Program-made: the position numbers and the translations under genes
Shown: positions 33,234 through 41,804 of the stretch, one piece after another
Position numbering within the stretch: position 1 is the first letter of the stretch
Layout of the letters: each line of letters opens with the position of its first letter
DNA from: Nonomuraea sp. NEAU-A123
GTDB lineage: Bacteria > Actinomycetota > Actinomycetes > Streptosporangiales > Streptosporangiaceae
Direction of reading: 5' to 3'
DNA length: 64,000 nt
Assembly: GCF_018603905.1 (NCBI RefSeq)
Contig: NZ_JAHFZZ010000007.1
Location: 561,376-625,375, forward strand
Notes under the pieces: model-generated
The model's input: only the letters and a program-made list of their open reading frames with translations
Told to the model about the DNA's origin: nothing
Database searches by the model: none

Positions 33234-35447
33234 ATGACCGAAACGGAGAGCGTGACGCGGCGGCTCGGGGCCCTGGGCGTGGGCGAGAGCGCGCGGCGGC
33301 CCGACGCGACGCTGAAGGTCACCGGCGAGTTCGCGTACGCCTCCGACCTGTGGCTCGACGGCATGGTGTGGGGCGCGACGCTGCGCAGCCCGCACCCTTC
33401 GGCGTGGATCCGGTCGATCGACGTCGGGCCCGCGCTGGCGATCCCCGGGGTGTTCACGGTGCTGACGCACGAGGACGTGCCCGGCGAGAAGTTCTACGGC
33501 CTGGAGCTGAAGGATCAGCCCGTGCTCGCCATCGACCAGGTCCGCTACCAGGGCGAGCCGGTCGCGGTGGTGGGCGCCGACCATCCGGAGACCGCGCGCA
33601 GGGCCGCCGCGGCGATCGTGGTCGAGTACGAGCCCCGTCCCGCCGTGACAGACCCCCGCGAGTCCCGAGATTTCGTCCGGCGGCAGCCGGTGCGGGTGGG
33701 CGACACCTTCGAGGCGGACGTCGTGGTGACGGCCGAATACGAGGTCGGCATGCAGGACCAGGCATTCCTCGGTCCCGAGTCCGGCCTGGCCGTCCCCGCC
33801 GAGGACGGCGGCGTGGACCTGTACATCGCCACCCAGTGGCTGCACGTGGACCGCGACCAGCTCGCCCCCTGCCTCGGCCTGCCGCCGGAGAAGGTACGGC
33901 TGACGCTGTCGGGCGTCGGCGGCGCGTTCGGCGCCCGCGAGGACCTGTCGATGCAGGCCCACGCCTGCATGCTGGCGCTCCGGCTGAACCGCCCCGTGAA
34001 GATCGTCTACAGCCGGGAGGAGTCGTTCTACGGCCACGTACACCGCCACCCCGCCTGGATGCGCTACGAGCACGGCGCCACCCGCGACGGCAAGCTCGTC
34101 TACGTCAAGGCCGACATCCTGCTCGACGGCGGCGCGTACTGCTCCTCCTCCCCCGCCGTGGTCGGCAACGCCGCCTCGCTCGGCGCCGGTCCGTACGAGG
34201 TGCCGAACGTCCGGATCGACGCTACCGGCGTCTACACCAACAACCCGCCGTGCGGGGCGATGCGCGGGTTCGGCGCGGTGCAGGCCTGCTACGCCTACGA
34301 GTCGCAGATGGATCTCCTGGCCGAGGCGTGCGGCCTGTCGCCCATCGAGATCCGGGTACGCAACGCGGTGTCGCAGGGCTCGTCGCTGGTCACCGGCCAG
34401 ATCATCGACTCGCCCGCGCCCCTGGCCGGCATGCTCCGCGACCTCGCCGCGATGCCCCTCCCGCCTGCTCAGGGAACCGATCTGCGCGCATTGCCGGGCG
34501 GGGTCTCGCAGACCACCCACGGCGAGTCCGTACGGCGCGGCGTCGGCTACGGCGTCGGCATCAAGAACATCTGCTTCTCCGAAGGCTTCGACGACTACTC
34601 GACGGCCAGGGTCCGGGCCGAGCTGATCGGCGGCGAACCGCACGTCACCGTGCACACCGCGGCGGCCGAGGTGGGCCAGGGCCTGGTGACGATCCAGGCC
34701 CAGATCGCCAGGACCGAGCTGGGCGTCGAGGACGTGACCGTGGCCACGGCCGACACGACGGTGGGCTCGGCGGGCTCGTCCTCGGCCTCCCGGCAGTCCT
34801 ACGTCACCGGCGGGGCGGTGAAGGCGGCCTGCGAGGCGGTACGGGCGCGCTTCGAGGGACTGCCTGCTAGGGAGGCGCTGGAGAAGTACGGGCCGATCGA
34901 GGAGACGCGGGAGTACCGGCACCGGCCCACGTTCCCGATGGACCCCGAGACCGGGCAGGGCGACTCGCACACCCAGCTCGCCCTGTGCGTGCACCGGGCC
35001 GTGGTGGACGTGGACGTCGAGCTGGGCCTGGTCAAGGTGGTCGAGCTGGCGGCCGTACAGGATGTCGGGCGGATCCTGAACCCGCAGGCGCTGGAGGGCC
35101 AGATCCACGGCGGCTCGGCGCAGGGACTCGGGCTGGCGCTGATGGAGGAGATCCAGCTACGTGACGGGCGGCTGCTGAACCCGTCGTTCACCGACTACCT
35201 GATCCCCACCATCCTCGACATGCCGCCGATGGCGCTGAAGATCCTCGAAAATCCCGACCCCGCCGCGCCGTACGGCCTGCGTGGCGCGGGTGAGCCGCCG
35301 ACGCTCTCGTCCACGCCCGCCATCGCGGCGGCGGTGCGGGCGGCGACCGGGCGGCGGTTGACGCGCGTTCCCATCAGACCCGAAGATATCGCCCTGTTTA
35401 ATAAGGGGATTGACTACGGGGAGGAATCCGATGACCAGCGCACGTGA
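33234..35447 (+). CDS. pucD: xanthine dehydrogenase molybdopterin subunit
   Basis: 737 residues. Aldehyde oxidase/xanthine dehydrogenase a/b hammerhead domain (about 20-130) and molybdenum-binding domains. Pterin-site motifs GGAFGAREDLSMQ and QVGQGL-like AEVGQGLVTIQAQIA are present, with PPCGAMRGFG for substrate placement and the catalytic Glu in GAGEPPTLS near the C-terminus. It catalyses hydroxylation of hypoxanthine/xanthine to urate in complex with 2Fe-2S (PucE) and FAD (PucC) subunits. Neither subunit is coded next to it here, so they must be elsewhere or upstream of the window. Divergent from pucR. The 3' end overlaps the EF-hand gene by 17 bp. Confidence 0.9.
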   Translation: MTETESVTRRLGALGVGESARRPDATLKVTGEFAYASDLWLDGMVWGATLRSPHPSAWIRSIDVGPALAIPGVFTVLTHEDVPGEKFYGLELKDQPVLAIDQVRYQGEPVAVVGADHPETARRAAAAIVVEYEPRPAVTDPRESRDFVRRQPVRVGDTFEADVVVTAEYEVGMQDQAFLGPESGLAVPAEDGGVDLYIATQWLHVDRDQLAPCLGLPPEKVRLTLSGVGGAFGAREDLSMQAHACMLALRLNRPVKIVYSREESFYGHVHRHPAWMRYEHGATRDGKLVYVKADILLDGGAYCSSSPAVVGNAASLGAGPYEVPNVRIDATGVYTNNPPCGAMRGFGAVQACYAYESQMDLLAEACGLSPIEIRVRNAVSQGSSLVTGQIIDSPAPLAGMLRDLAAMPLPPAQGTDLRALPGGVSQTTHGESVRRGVGYGVGIKNICFSEGFDDYSTARVRAELIGGEPHVTVHTAAAEVGQGLVTIQAQIARTELGVEDVTVATADTTVGSAGSSSASRQSYVTGGAVKAACEAVRARFEGLPAREALEKYGPIEETREYRHRPTFPMDPETGQGDSHTQLALCVHRAVVDVDVELGLVKVVELAAVQDVGRILNPQALEGQIHGGSAQGLGLALMEEIQLRDGRLLNPSFTDYLIPTILDMPPMALKILENPDPAAPYGLRGAGEPPTLSSTPAIAAAVRAATGRRLTRVPIRPEDIALFNKGIDYGEESDDQRT

Positions 35448-35661
35448 CGCCGCCAAGGCGGAGTTCGAGCGGTTCGACACCGACGGCGACGGCCTGCTGT
35501 CGACCAGCGAGATCAGGCAGGTCAACGCGGCCCTCGGCGGGCACGGCGTCGACGACGGTGAGATCAGCGCGTTCATCGACGCCGCCGACAAGGACGGCGA
35601 CGGCCGGATCGGCCTGGAGGAGTTCGTCGCCCTGCTGGGCGGCGGCAAGCACGAAGCATGA
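35431..35661 (+). CDS. EF-hand calcium-binding protein (calerythrin-like)
   Basis: 76 residues from ATG 35431 with GGGGAGG 6 bp upstream. Two canonical EF-hands: DTDGDGLLSTSE (about residues 15-26) and DKDGDGRIGLEE (about 51-62), each with acidic residues at positions 1, 3, 5 and 12. No signal peptide, so cytoplasmic. It overlaps the 3' end of the pucD gene by 17 bp, so the two are translationally coupled. This is an unexpected link between a calcium sensor and purine oxidation. The NCS2 permease follows 77 bp downstream. Confidence 0.88.
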   Translation: MTSARDAAKAEFERFDTDGDGLLSTSEIRQVNAALGGHGVDDGEISAFIDAADKDGDGRIGLEEFVALLGGGKHEA

Positions 35662-35738
35662 CGTACCGGCGGCCCGAGGCGTGATCACGTTCCGGGCCGG
35701 GTAGGGCATCCGGCACTCCCCCTTGATCGCGAGGGGGG

Positions 35739-37124
35739 ATGGCCGTGCTCGACAGGTTCTTCGAGCTCTCCGGCCGGTCGACGACGGTCGGGCGCGAGGT
35801 GCGCGGCGGGGTCACCACGTTCATGGCGATGGCCTACATCATCCTGCTCAACCCGATCATCCTGGCCGGAGCCCGGGACATCACCGGCGCCAGGCTCTCC
35901 ATCGTTCAGCTCACCACCTCGACCGCGCTGGCGGCGGCCATCTCGACGCTGCTCATGGCGTTCATCGGCAACGCGCCGCTCGGGCTGGCGGCCGGGCTCG
36001 GCCTGAACGCGGTGGTGGCCTACCAGGCCGCGCCGTTCATGACCTGGGCCCAGGCGATGGGCCTGGTCGTCCTCGAAGGTCTGGCGATCATCATCCTGGC
36101 CGTGACCGGCCTGCGCACCCTGATCATGAACGCGATCCCGCTGGCGCTCAAACACGCGATCAGCGTGGGGATCGGGCTGTTCATCGCGCTGATCGGGCTG
36201 GTCGACGCGGGTTTCGTGGCGCCGGGCTCCGGCACTCCCGTACAGCTCGGCGCGACCGGGCACCTGTCGGGCTGGCCCGTCACGGTGTTCTGCTTCGGAC
36301 TGCTCCTGATGATCGTCCTGTACGTACGCAGGACCCCGGCGGCCATCCTCATCAGCATCGCGGTGACCGCCGTGCTGGCCGTGGTGGTGAACTCGCTGGC
36401 CACCATAGACCCCAAGTCGTGGGGTGTGGTGGTGCCCCGGATGCCGGCGTCGCTCGTCGCGGCGCCTGACTTCGGGCTGGTGGGGCGGTTCGATCTGTTC
36501 GGGGGATTCGTGAGTGCGGGGGCGCTGACGGCGGCCGTGGTGCTGTTCACGCTGGTGCTGTCCGGGTTCTTCGACGCGATGGGCACGATCATCGGCGTCA
36601 GCGACGAGGCCGGGCTGGTGGACGAGCAGGGGCGGGTGCCGCGGCTGGGCGCGATCCTCACCGTGGACGGCGTCGCGGGCATGGTCGGCGGGTCGGTCAG
36701 CGCGTCGGCGAACACCGTCTTCGTGGAGTCGGCCGCCGGCGTGGGCGAGGGGGCGCGGACCGGGCTGGCCAGCGTGGTGACCGGGGCGCTGCTGGGTCTG
36801 GCCCTGCTGTTCACGCCGCTGGCCGGGATGGTCCCCGCGGCCGCGGCGGCGCCCGCACTGGTGCTCGTCGGGGCGCTGATGATGACGCAGAGCAGGAACG
36901 TGCCCTGGGGCGATCCGGAGCTGGCCGTACCCGCGTTCCTGACGATCGCGCTGATGCCGTTCACCTACTCGATCACGAACGGGGTCGGGGCCGGGGTGAT
37001 CGCCTACACGCTGCTCAAGGCGGCTCGGGGGAAGTTCGCCGAGATCCCGTGGCTGCTGTGGGTGGTCTCGCTGATCTTCGTGGCCTATTTCGGGATCACC
37101 GCGCTAGAGGAGCTGTTCAGGTAG
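35739..37124 (+). CDS. NCS2-type purine permease (AzgA-like)
   Basis: 461 residues from ATG 35739 with GAGGGGGG upstream. About 12-14 membrane helices. Family motifs: TTFMAMAYIILLNPIIL at the N-terminus, GLGLNAVVAY in TM3, GFFDAMGTIIGVSDEAG in the TM8 region and SVSASANTVFVESAAGVGEG in the TM10 region, all typical of AzgA/PbuG hypoxanthine-guanine transporters. Function: proton symport of a purine base, matching the pucR/pucD context. The 3' end overlaps the convergent rrf2 gene by 8 bp. Confidence 0.93.
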   Translation: MAVLDRFFELSGRSTTVGREVRGGVTTFMAMAYIILLNPIILAGARDITGARLSIVQLTTSTALAAAISTLLMAFIGNAPLGLAAGLGLNAVVAYQAAPFMTWAQAMGLVVLEGLAIIILAVTGLRTLIMNAIPLALKHAISVGIGLFIALIGLVDAGFVAPGSGTPVQLGATGHLSGWPVTVFCFGLLLMIVLYVRRTPAAILISIAVTAVLAVVVNSLATIDPKSWGVVVPRMPASLVAAPDFGLVGRFDLFGGFVSAGALTAAVVLFTLVLSGFFDAMGTIIGVSDEAGLVDEQGRVPRLGAILTVDGVAGMVGGSVSASANTVFVESAAGVGEGARTGLASVVTGALLGLALLFTPLAGMVPAAAAAPALVLVGALMMTQSRNVPWGDPELAVPAFLTIALMPFTYSITNGVGAGVIAYTLLKAARGKFAEIPWLLWVVSLIFVAYFGITALEELFR

Positions 37125-37602
37125 CGGAGCGCGTCGTGCTCGCCAGGCGTGATCGGGTCCGGGCCGGCGCCGTCAGGGGCAGTGTGGTGAGGATGTCGGC
37201 CAGTGAGACCCCGTCGAGGCTGCGCCGCCACGCGTCGTGCGCCTCGCGCATCTTCTCGGAGAGGATGCAGACGCGCAGGCACTCCTCGGGCAGCAACGCA
37301 CCCCGCCCCTGCTGGCGGATCTCGCGGCACTCATACGGGGAGGACGCGCCGTCGACCGCCTCCACGATCTGTAGCAGCGTGATCTCGGCAGCCGGCCGCC
37401 CGAGCCGGAACCCGCCACGCGGGCCCGTCGACGCCGCCAACACCCCAGCCTTGGCCAGCGCCTGCAACTGCTTGGCGAGATAGGGCGCGGGAAGGTCGTA
37501 GTAATCCGCGAGCTGCGCGGCCGACGCGGTAGCCCCAGGCTCGAGCTGCGCCAGCGTCGTGGCGCAGTGCAACAGCCATTCGGTGCTCACAGGCAGCTTC
37601 AC
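37117..37602 (-). CDS. Rrf2-family transcriptional regulator
   Basis: 161 residues from GTG 37602 (VKLPVSTEWLLHC); ATG 37614 is in frame but overlaps a palindromic operator. Winged HTH of Rrf2 type (AAQLADYYDLPAPYLAKQLQ, GPRGGFRLGRPAAEITLLQI). Three cysteines at ECREIR...EECLRVC could ligate an Fe-S cluster, as in NsrR/IscR. Spacing between the first two is longer than in IscR. It is divergent from an NmrA-like gene and probably represses it and itself. Confidence 0.88.
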   Translation of the reverse strand: MKLPVSTEWLLHCATTLAQLEPGATASAAQLADYYDLPAPYLAKQLQALAKAGVLAASTGPRGGFRLGRPAAEITLLQIVEAVDGASSPYECREIRQQGRGALLPEECLRVCILSEKMREAHDAWRRSLDGVSLADILTTLPLTAPARTRSRLASTTRSAT

Positions 37603-37612
37603 GGGACCCAGC

Positions 37613-37625
37613 ATATCCCGGATAT
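37613..37625. promoter_or_regulatory. ATATC-CCG-GATAT palindrome, candidate Rrf2 operator
   Basis: 5+5 bp arms with a 3-base spacer just upstream of the rrf2 GTG, in the 82-bp divergent gap. A related half-site CCGAGATATGG lies at about 37652-37662. It resembles short AT-rich Rrf2 sites. Confidence 0.5.
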
Positions 37626-37684
37626 TGAGGATCTGTTTAGTCCGAGATATGGTCGGCGCGTATCGGAATGAAGGAGAGCTCACC

Positions 37685-38428
37685 ATGCGGATCGCAGTCG
37701 CCGGCGCGACCGGGAACATCGGTTCCCTGACCGTCGCCGCCCTCAACCGGGAGGGACACGATGTCATACCCATCAGCCGCTCGCTCGGCGTGGACCTCGT
37801 AACCGGTGACGGGCTCGACGATGCCCTCACCGGGGTAGAGGCGCTCATCGACGTCACCAACGGCCCCGCGGCCGACCGGGACGAGACGGTGGCGTACTTC
37901 ACCGCCACCACACGCAACCTGCTCGCCGCCGAGGAGCGGGCCGGCGTCCGGCACCACGTGCTGCTCTCGATCGTCGGGATCGACCAGATCGAGGGCAACG
38001 CGCACTATGCCGGCAAGCGGGAGCAGGAACGCCTGGTGGCCGCCGGAGCGGTGCCGTGGACGATCGTCCCGGCCACGCAGTTCCACGACTTCGCCGCGAT
38101 GGTGGCGAGCTGGACCGCGCAGGACGGTGTCGCCACCATCGCGCCACTGCTCGTTCAGCCGATCGCGCCGGCGGACGTGGCCGACGTATTGGCCGAGATC
38201 ACGGTGGGCGCGCCGAGGGGGCGCTACATGGACGTCGCGGGGCCCGAGCCGCAAGACCTCGTCGACATGGCCCGGCGCACCAACCAGGCGCGCGGGCTGG
38301 AGGTGAAACTCGTGCCGACGTGGTCGGGGTTGTTCGGGCCGTCGATGGCGGGCGACGTGCTGCTGCCCGGCGACGGTGCCCGCATCGCGCCGACCACCTT
38401 CGACGAGTGGCTCGCGGGACAGCGCTAG
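37685..38428 (+). CDS. NmrA-like NAD(P)-binding protein
   Basis: 247 residues from ATG 37685 with AAGGAG 8 bp upstream. Atypical SDR/NmrA fold: cofactor loop MRIAVAGATGNIGSLTVAAL, then EALIDVTNGPAADRDET and HHVLLSIVGIDQI. There is no clear YxxxK catalytic pair (HYAGKREQE is close), so it may be a redox sensor or a quinone reductase. Divergent from rrf2 across a shared promoter with a palindrome, so it is probably induced by redox, electrophile or NO signals through Rrf2. Confidence 0.85.
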   Translation: MRIAVAGATGNIGSLTVAALNREGHDVIPISRSLGVDLVTGDGLDDALTGVEALIDVTNGPAADRDETVAYFTATTRNLLAAEERAGVRHHVLLSIVGIDQIEGNAHYAGKREQERLVAAGAVPWTIVPATQFHDFAAMVASWTAQDGVATIAPLLVQPIAPADVADVLAEITVGAPRGRYMDVAGPEPQDLVDMARRTNQARGLEVKLVPTWSGLFGPSMAGDVLLPGDGARIAPTTFDEWLAGQR

Positions 38429-38466
38429 AGCCTTCTCCGCCGACCTGCTACTTGCGGAATACAGCG

Positions 38467-39480
38467 CTAGCGGATGTCGGCGGTGTTGCAGGCCACGCCG
38501 TTCTTGTCGACGTCGGTGTACCAGGCGTACTCGGGGTGACGGCCCTTGTAGTAGGGGCCGTCGCCGGCGGCGACGGCCTCCTTGCAGCTGGCGTAGCGCG
38601 TGTCCAGGGGTCTCTGGGTGCCGCGGACGGGAGAGGTGGCGCGGCCGTCCGTGGCGGAGGAGGTCGAGGTCGGAGCTCCCGCGTTGGGCGCGCCCGTAGT
38701 GGTGGATCCCGTGTTCGGTGCTCCCGTACTCGTGGTGCCCGTGTTCGGCACGGTGCCGGCCGGGTCCGAGGTCGGCGCTCCACCGGTCGGCGCTCCACCC
38801 GTCGGTGCCCCACCGGTTGGTGCCCCATTCGTTGGCGCGCCACCCGTCGGTGTCCCATCGGCCGGTGCTCCGGCGGTCGGTGAGGTGCTGAGCAGGCTGG
38901 CGGTCAGCGCTTCGGCCTCCTCCTTGCCGAAGCCCGCGATGCTCAGGCTGTCACCGTCCATGGGCTGCGTGACGATCGGCGCCGCCAGAACGGTCTTGGG
39001 CACCAGGACGACCGCCACCTGCCGCTGGTCGGTCACCAGCTCGTCGATGAGGTCCGACACCTTCTGCTTGAACGCGGGCGCGATCGCGATGCGCACCGAA
39101 TAGGTGCCGTCCTTCTCGCGTACCGCCTCGATCCGCTGCACGGCGTTGACCGTGACCCCGTCCTCCAGCAGGTAACAGGTGGTCTGCTCCTTGTCGAGCA
39201 CGGCCGTGACACCCGGGCACGGCGCCGGTTTGGTCTCCCTGACCGGCGCGAAGTGGATCGGCGTCGCCAGCCGCTGCGGCGGGACGGCGCCCAGGAACGG
39301 CGAGTCGGGACTCTTGGTCATCAGGACGGCGACCGTGCCCAGCACCCCGGCGATGAGCACGAAGACGACCAGCGAGACGATCAACACGATGGTGGTTAAT
39401 CTGCTGGCCTTGGGTTCTCCGGGCTCTCCGGGCTCCGCGGGCGGCGGCTCTTCCGGCATCTCCATCGTTGGCGACCCCAT
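38467..39480 (-). CDS. membrane-anchored excalibur-domain protein with SecD-P1-head-like region
   Basis: 337 residues from ATG 39480; ATG 39465 is an alternative. Short Pro/Glu-rich cytoplasmic start, one membrane helix (LTTIVLIVSLVVFVLIAGVL), then an outside domain of about 130 residues: PAPCPGVTAVLDKEQTTCYL, VTVNAVQRIEAV, QRQVAVVLVPKTVLAAPI. Its pattern recalls the P1 head of SecD. A Pro/Thr/Gly repeat stalk follows, then a C-terminal excalibur domain (YASCKEAVAAG, YTDVDKNGVACN), a small calcium-binding motif found on actinobacterial surface proteins. Likely a cell-wall-facing protein. Role unknown. Divergent from alanine dehydrogenase. Confidence 0.8.
   Translation of the reverse strand: MGSPTMEMPEEPPPAEPGEPGEPKASRLTTIVLIVSLVVFVLIAGVLGTVAVLMTKSPDSPFLGAVPPQRLATPIHFAPVRETKPAPCPGVTAVLDKEQTTCYLLEDGVTVNAVQRIEAVREKDGTYSVRIAIAPAFKQKVSDLIDELVTDQRQVAVVLVPKTVLAAPIVTQPMDGDSLSIAGFGKEEAEALTASLLSTSPTAGAPADGTPTGGAPTNGAPTGGAPTGGAPTGGAPTSDPAGTVPNTGTTSTGAPNTGSTTTGAPNAGAPTSTSSATDGRATSPVRGTQRPLDTRYASCKEAVAAGDGPYYKGRHPEYAWYTDVDKNGVACNTADIR
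38770..38880 (-). repeat. 15-bp coding tandem repeat (PTGGA) in the surface-protein stalk
   Basis: About seven imperfect 15-bp units coding Pro-Thr-Gly-Gly/Asn-Ala. Third-position differences between units show it is older than the mannanase linker repeat. It acts as an extended spacer through the cell wall. Confidence 0.85.
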
Positions 39481-39636
39481 CCTGACGTTCGGGCTGCGGG
39501 TGAGCCTATCGAGGACAGGCCGAAGCGGGGTAATCAGCCGAACATTCCTCGCCTTCCCGTAAAAAGCGAGGAAGAATGGAGAAAGAGTTACAGATTGTCG
39601 ATGGATCCTCCCGGCCGTCAGGAAGAAAGTAAACAT

Positions 39637-40758
39637 ATGAAGGTCGGTGTTCCCCGCGAGGTCAAGGACAACGAGCACCGCGTCGCACTCACCCCCGCGG
39701 GCGTCCACGAGCTGGTACGGCACGGCCACCAGGTCTACGTCGAGCACGAGGCGGGCCTCGGCTCCTCGATCCCCGACGCCGACTTCCAAGCGGCCGGCGC
39801 CGTCATCCTCGCCCGGGCCGACGACGTCTGGGCCGAGTCCGACCTGGTGCTGAAGGTGAAGGAGCCGATCGCCGAGGAATACCACCGGATGCGCAAGGGC
39901 CAGATCCTGTTCACCTACCTGCACCTGGCCGCCTCCCGGGCCTGTACCCGGGCGATGCTCGACTCGGGTGTCACCGGGATCGCCTACGAGACCGTACAGA
40001 CGCCGAACGGCGCGCTCCCGCTGCTCGCCCCCATGTCGGAGGTCGCGGGACGGCTCGCGCCGCAGGTCGGCGCGTACCACCTGATGCGCTCGCAGGGCGG
40101 CAGGGGCGTGCTGATGGGCGGCGTGTCAGGCGTGCGCGCGGCCCACGTCGTGGTGATCGGCGCCGGCGTGTCGGGCATGAACGCGGCGGCCATCGCCCTC
40201 GGCATGCAGGCCGAGGTAGTCCTCCTCGACCGGAACATCGACAAACTCCGCCAGGCCGACATGATCTACCAGGGCCACTGCCAGACGGTCGCCTCCAACA
40301 CTCTGGAGATCAACAGGGCCGTACGCGAGGCCGACCTGGTCATCGGCGCGGTCCTGGTACCCGGCGCGAAGGCGCCCAAGCTGGTGACCAACGAACTGGT
40401 CCGCCGGATGAAGCCCGGCTCCGTACTGGTCGACATCTCGATCGACCAGGGCGGCTGCTTCGAGGACTCCCGCCCCACCACCCACGCGGAGCCGACGTAC
40501 CGGGTGCACGACTCGATCTTCTACTGCGTGGCCAACATGCCGGGGGCGGTGCCGCACACCTCGACGTTCGCCCTGACCAACGTCACGCTGCCGTACGCCC
40601 TGGCGATCGCCGAGCGGGGCTGGGCGGGGGCCATGCGCGAAGACCGCGCGCTCGCGCTGGGGCTGAGCACACATGAGGGACGCCTGACCAGCGAGCCGGT
40701 GGCCGAGGCGCATGGGTTCGCGTGGACGCTATTGGACGACGTACTGGGTCGAGCCTGA
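39637..40758 (+). CDS. ald: alanine dehydrogenase
   Basis: 373 residues from ATG 39637 (MKVGVPREVKDNEHRVALTP); GGAAG lies about 12 bp upstream. Catalyses reversible L-alanine + NAD+ to pyruvate + NH4+ + NADH in the cytoplasm. Substrate residues are visible in the family motifs: Lys in VLKVKEP and His in FTYLHLAA. The NAD loop is VIGAGVSGMNAAAIALGMQA, and DISIDQGGCFE and NMPGAVPHTST complete the active site. Length is normal for the family. It stands alone, with a GC-rich inverted region after the stop that may be the terminator. Confidence 0.95.
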   Translation: MKVGVPREVKDNEHRVALTPAGVHELVRHGHQVYVEHEAGLGSSIPDADFQAAGAVILARADDVWAESDLVLKVKEPIAEEYHRMRKGQILFTYLHLAASRACTRAMLDSGVTGIAYETVQTPNGALPLLAPMSEVAGRLAPQVGAYHLMRSQGGRGVLMGGVSGVRAAHVVVIGAGVSGMNAAAIALGMQAEVVLLDRNIDKLRQADMIYQGHCQTVASNTLEINRAVREADLVIGAVLVPGAKAPKLVTNELVRRMKPGSVLVDISIDQGGCFEDSRPTTHAEPTYRVHDSIFYCVANMPGAVPHTSTFALTNVTLPYALAIAERGWAGAMREDRALALGLSTHEGRLTSEPVAEAHGFAWTLLDDVLGRA

Positions 40759-40841
40759 CACCCGGCTGGGCCAGCGGGCGCGATCGCGCCGGCCGGGAAC
40801 GAAGCCCCGACCGGCGCGGCGCGAACTACGCGGCAGCGGCC

Positions 40842-41579
40842 CTAACCAAGGTGCCGGGTGAAGAACCGCAGCGAGCTGTCCATCTCGAATGCGGGCATCT
40901 CCCCGTGCTTGCCGGGGTTGGCGTGCAACGTCTTCTCAGCCGACTCCAGAGCGTCGAACAGCGCCAGGCCCTGGGCCCGCGGCACCAGGTCGTCGTCCCA
41001 CTGGAGCAGGAACTGCACCGGGACGGTGACCCGAGCAGCGGTCTCGGCCAGCCCGTGCACGCCGAGCAGGCCCAGCACCGCGGCACGGACCCGCGGTTCC
41101 GCGGCGAGCAGCGGCACACCGAGCCCGCAGCCCATCGACATACCGCAATAGCCGACCGGGCCGGCACCCACGTGGTCGAGTTCCTGGACCGCGGTGATGA
41201 TCGCCTGCCATTCGGCGACGGCTTGGCCGGCCATGAGCTCGTGCAAGGTGGCGACCACTACGGCGGCGTCCTCACCGGCGCCGATCCGGCCCCGGTTCTC
41301 GGTCACGAACCGGACGAACTCCTCACCTTTCGGCCGGTCGCCGTGATTGGGCGCGTCGATCGCGACGACGGCGAAACCGCCTTCGCTGACGAGATGGCCC
41401 GCGCGGGCCGGGATACCGAGGGCTTTCTTGTGCTGTCCACCGCCGTGCCCTATCAGGATCAGGGGGCGGGGGCCGGTGGCGTGTTCCGGTGTCCACAGCA
41501 CACCGGGGATCTCACCGAGGGTGAACAGCTGTTCGGTGACGCCGTCCGACGACGTCTGGGAGATGGGGGTGAAACGCAT
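40842..41579 (-). CDS. alpha/beta hydrolase, dienelactone-hydrolase-like
   Basis: 245 residues from ATG 41579. No signal peptide, so cytoplasmic. Nucleophile elbow GYCGMSMGCG (Ser about 148), acid in LLQWDDDLVP, histidine in GKHGEMPA. GVLWTPEHATGPRPLILIGH, then GGG, marks the oxyanion loop, and AIDAPNHGDRP follows the family pattern. Probable carboxylesterase; substrate unknown. The upstream 225 bp carry a possible leader peptide and hairpin, which suggests attenuation control. Confidence 0.85.
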   Translation of the reverse strand: MRFTPISQTSSDGVTEQLFTLGEIPGVLWTPEHATGPRPLILIGHGGGQHKKALGIPARAGHLVSEGGFAVVAIDAPNHGDRPKGEEFVRFVTENRGRIGAGEDAAVVVATLHELMAGQAVAEWQAIITAVQELDHVGAGPVGYCGMSMGCGLGVPLLAAEPRVRAAVLGLLGVHGLAETAARVTVPVQFLLQWDDDLVPRAQGLALFDALESAEKTLHANPGKHGEMPAFEMDSSLRFFTRHLG

Positions 41580-41804
41580 AGCGTTACAAACGCCTTTCGG
41601 GATGCCTTCCGCGGGCGCTCCCTAGCCGATGCGAGAGAGGGAGCCCCGATCTGTCACAGCGTTGATCGGTCTCACCTCCTTCAGTTCGCAGCTGGCTTCA
41701 GTACACAGCTGGTGCATGGCGAGAGAGAACGTACCACAGAGACCTCTCAGTCGGTGACCCCGGCCGTCCGGCCGTCAATCCCGGCTTGGGAGGCGGTGAA
41801 ACGG
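41580..41804 (-). promoter_or_regulatory. possible leader peptide and attenuator hairpin before the hydrolase gene
   Basis: Minus strand, ATG 41717 to TAG 41622 codes a 31-residue peptide beginning MHQLCTEASCELKEVRPINA. Inside it lies a strong AAGGAGGTGAG ribosome-like site (about 41670-41680) followed by GTG ACA GAT, which would give an 11-codon in-frame product. The peptide stop falls inside a hairpin, GCTCCCT with AGGGAGC (41617-41644). A short translated frame ending in a hairpin ahead of a gene suggests translation-linked attenuation. It could be chance. Confidence 0.3.

Noticed and set aside
33141..35108. Continuous open frame on the minus strand joining pucR to a region antisense to pucD
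   Set aside because: Composition-driven in GC-rich DNA. The upstream part has no domain content, while the plus strand codes a clear xanthine dehydrogenase subunit and GTG 33140 begins the PucR domain.
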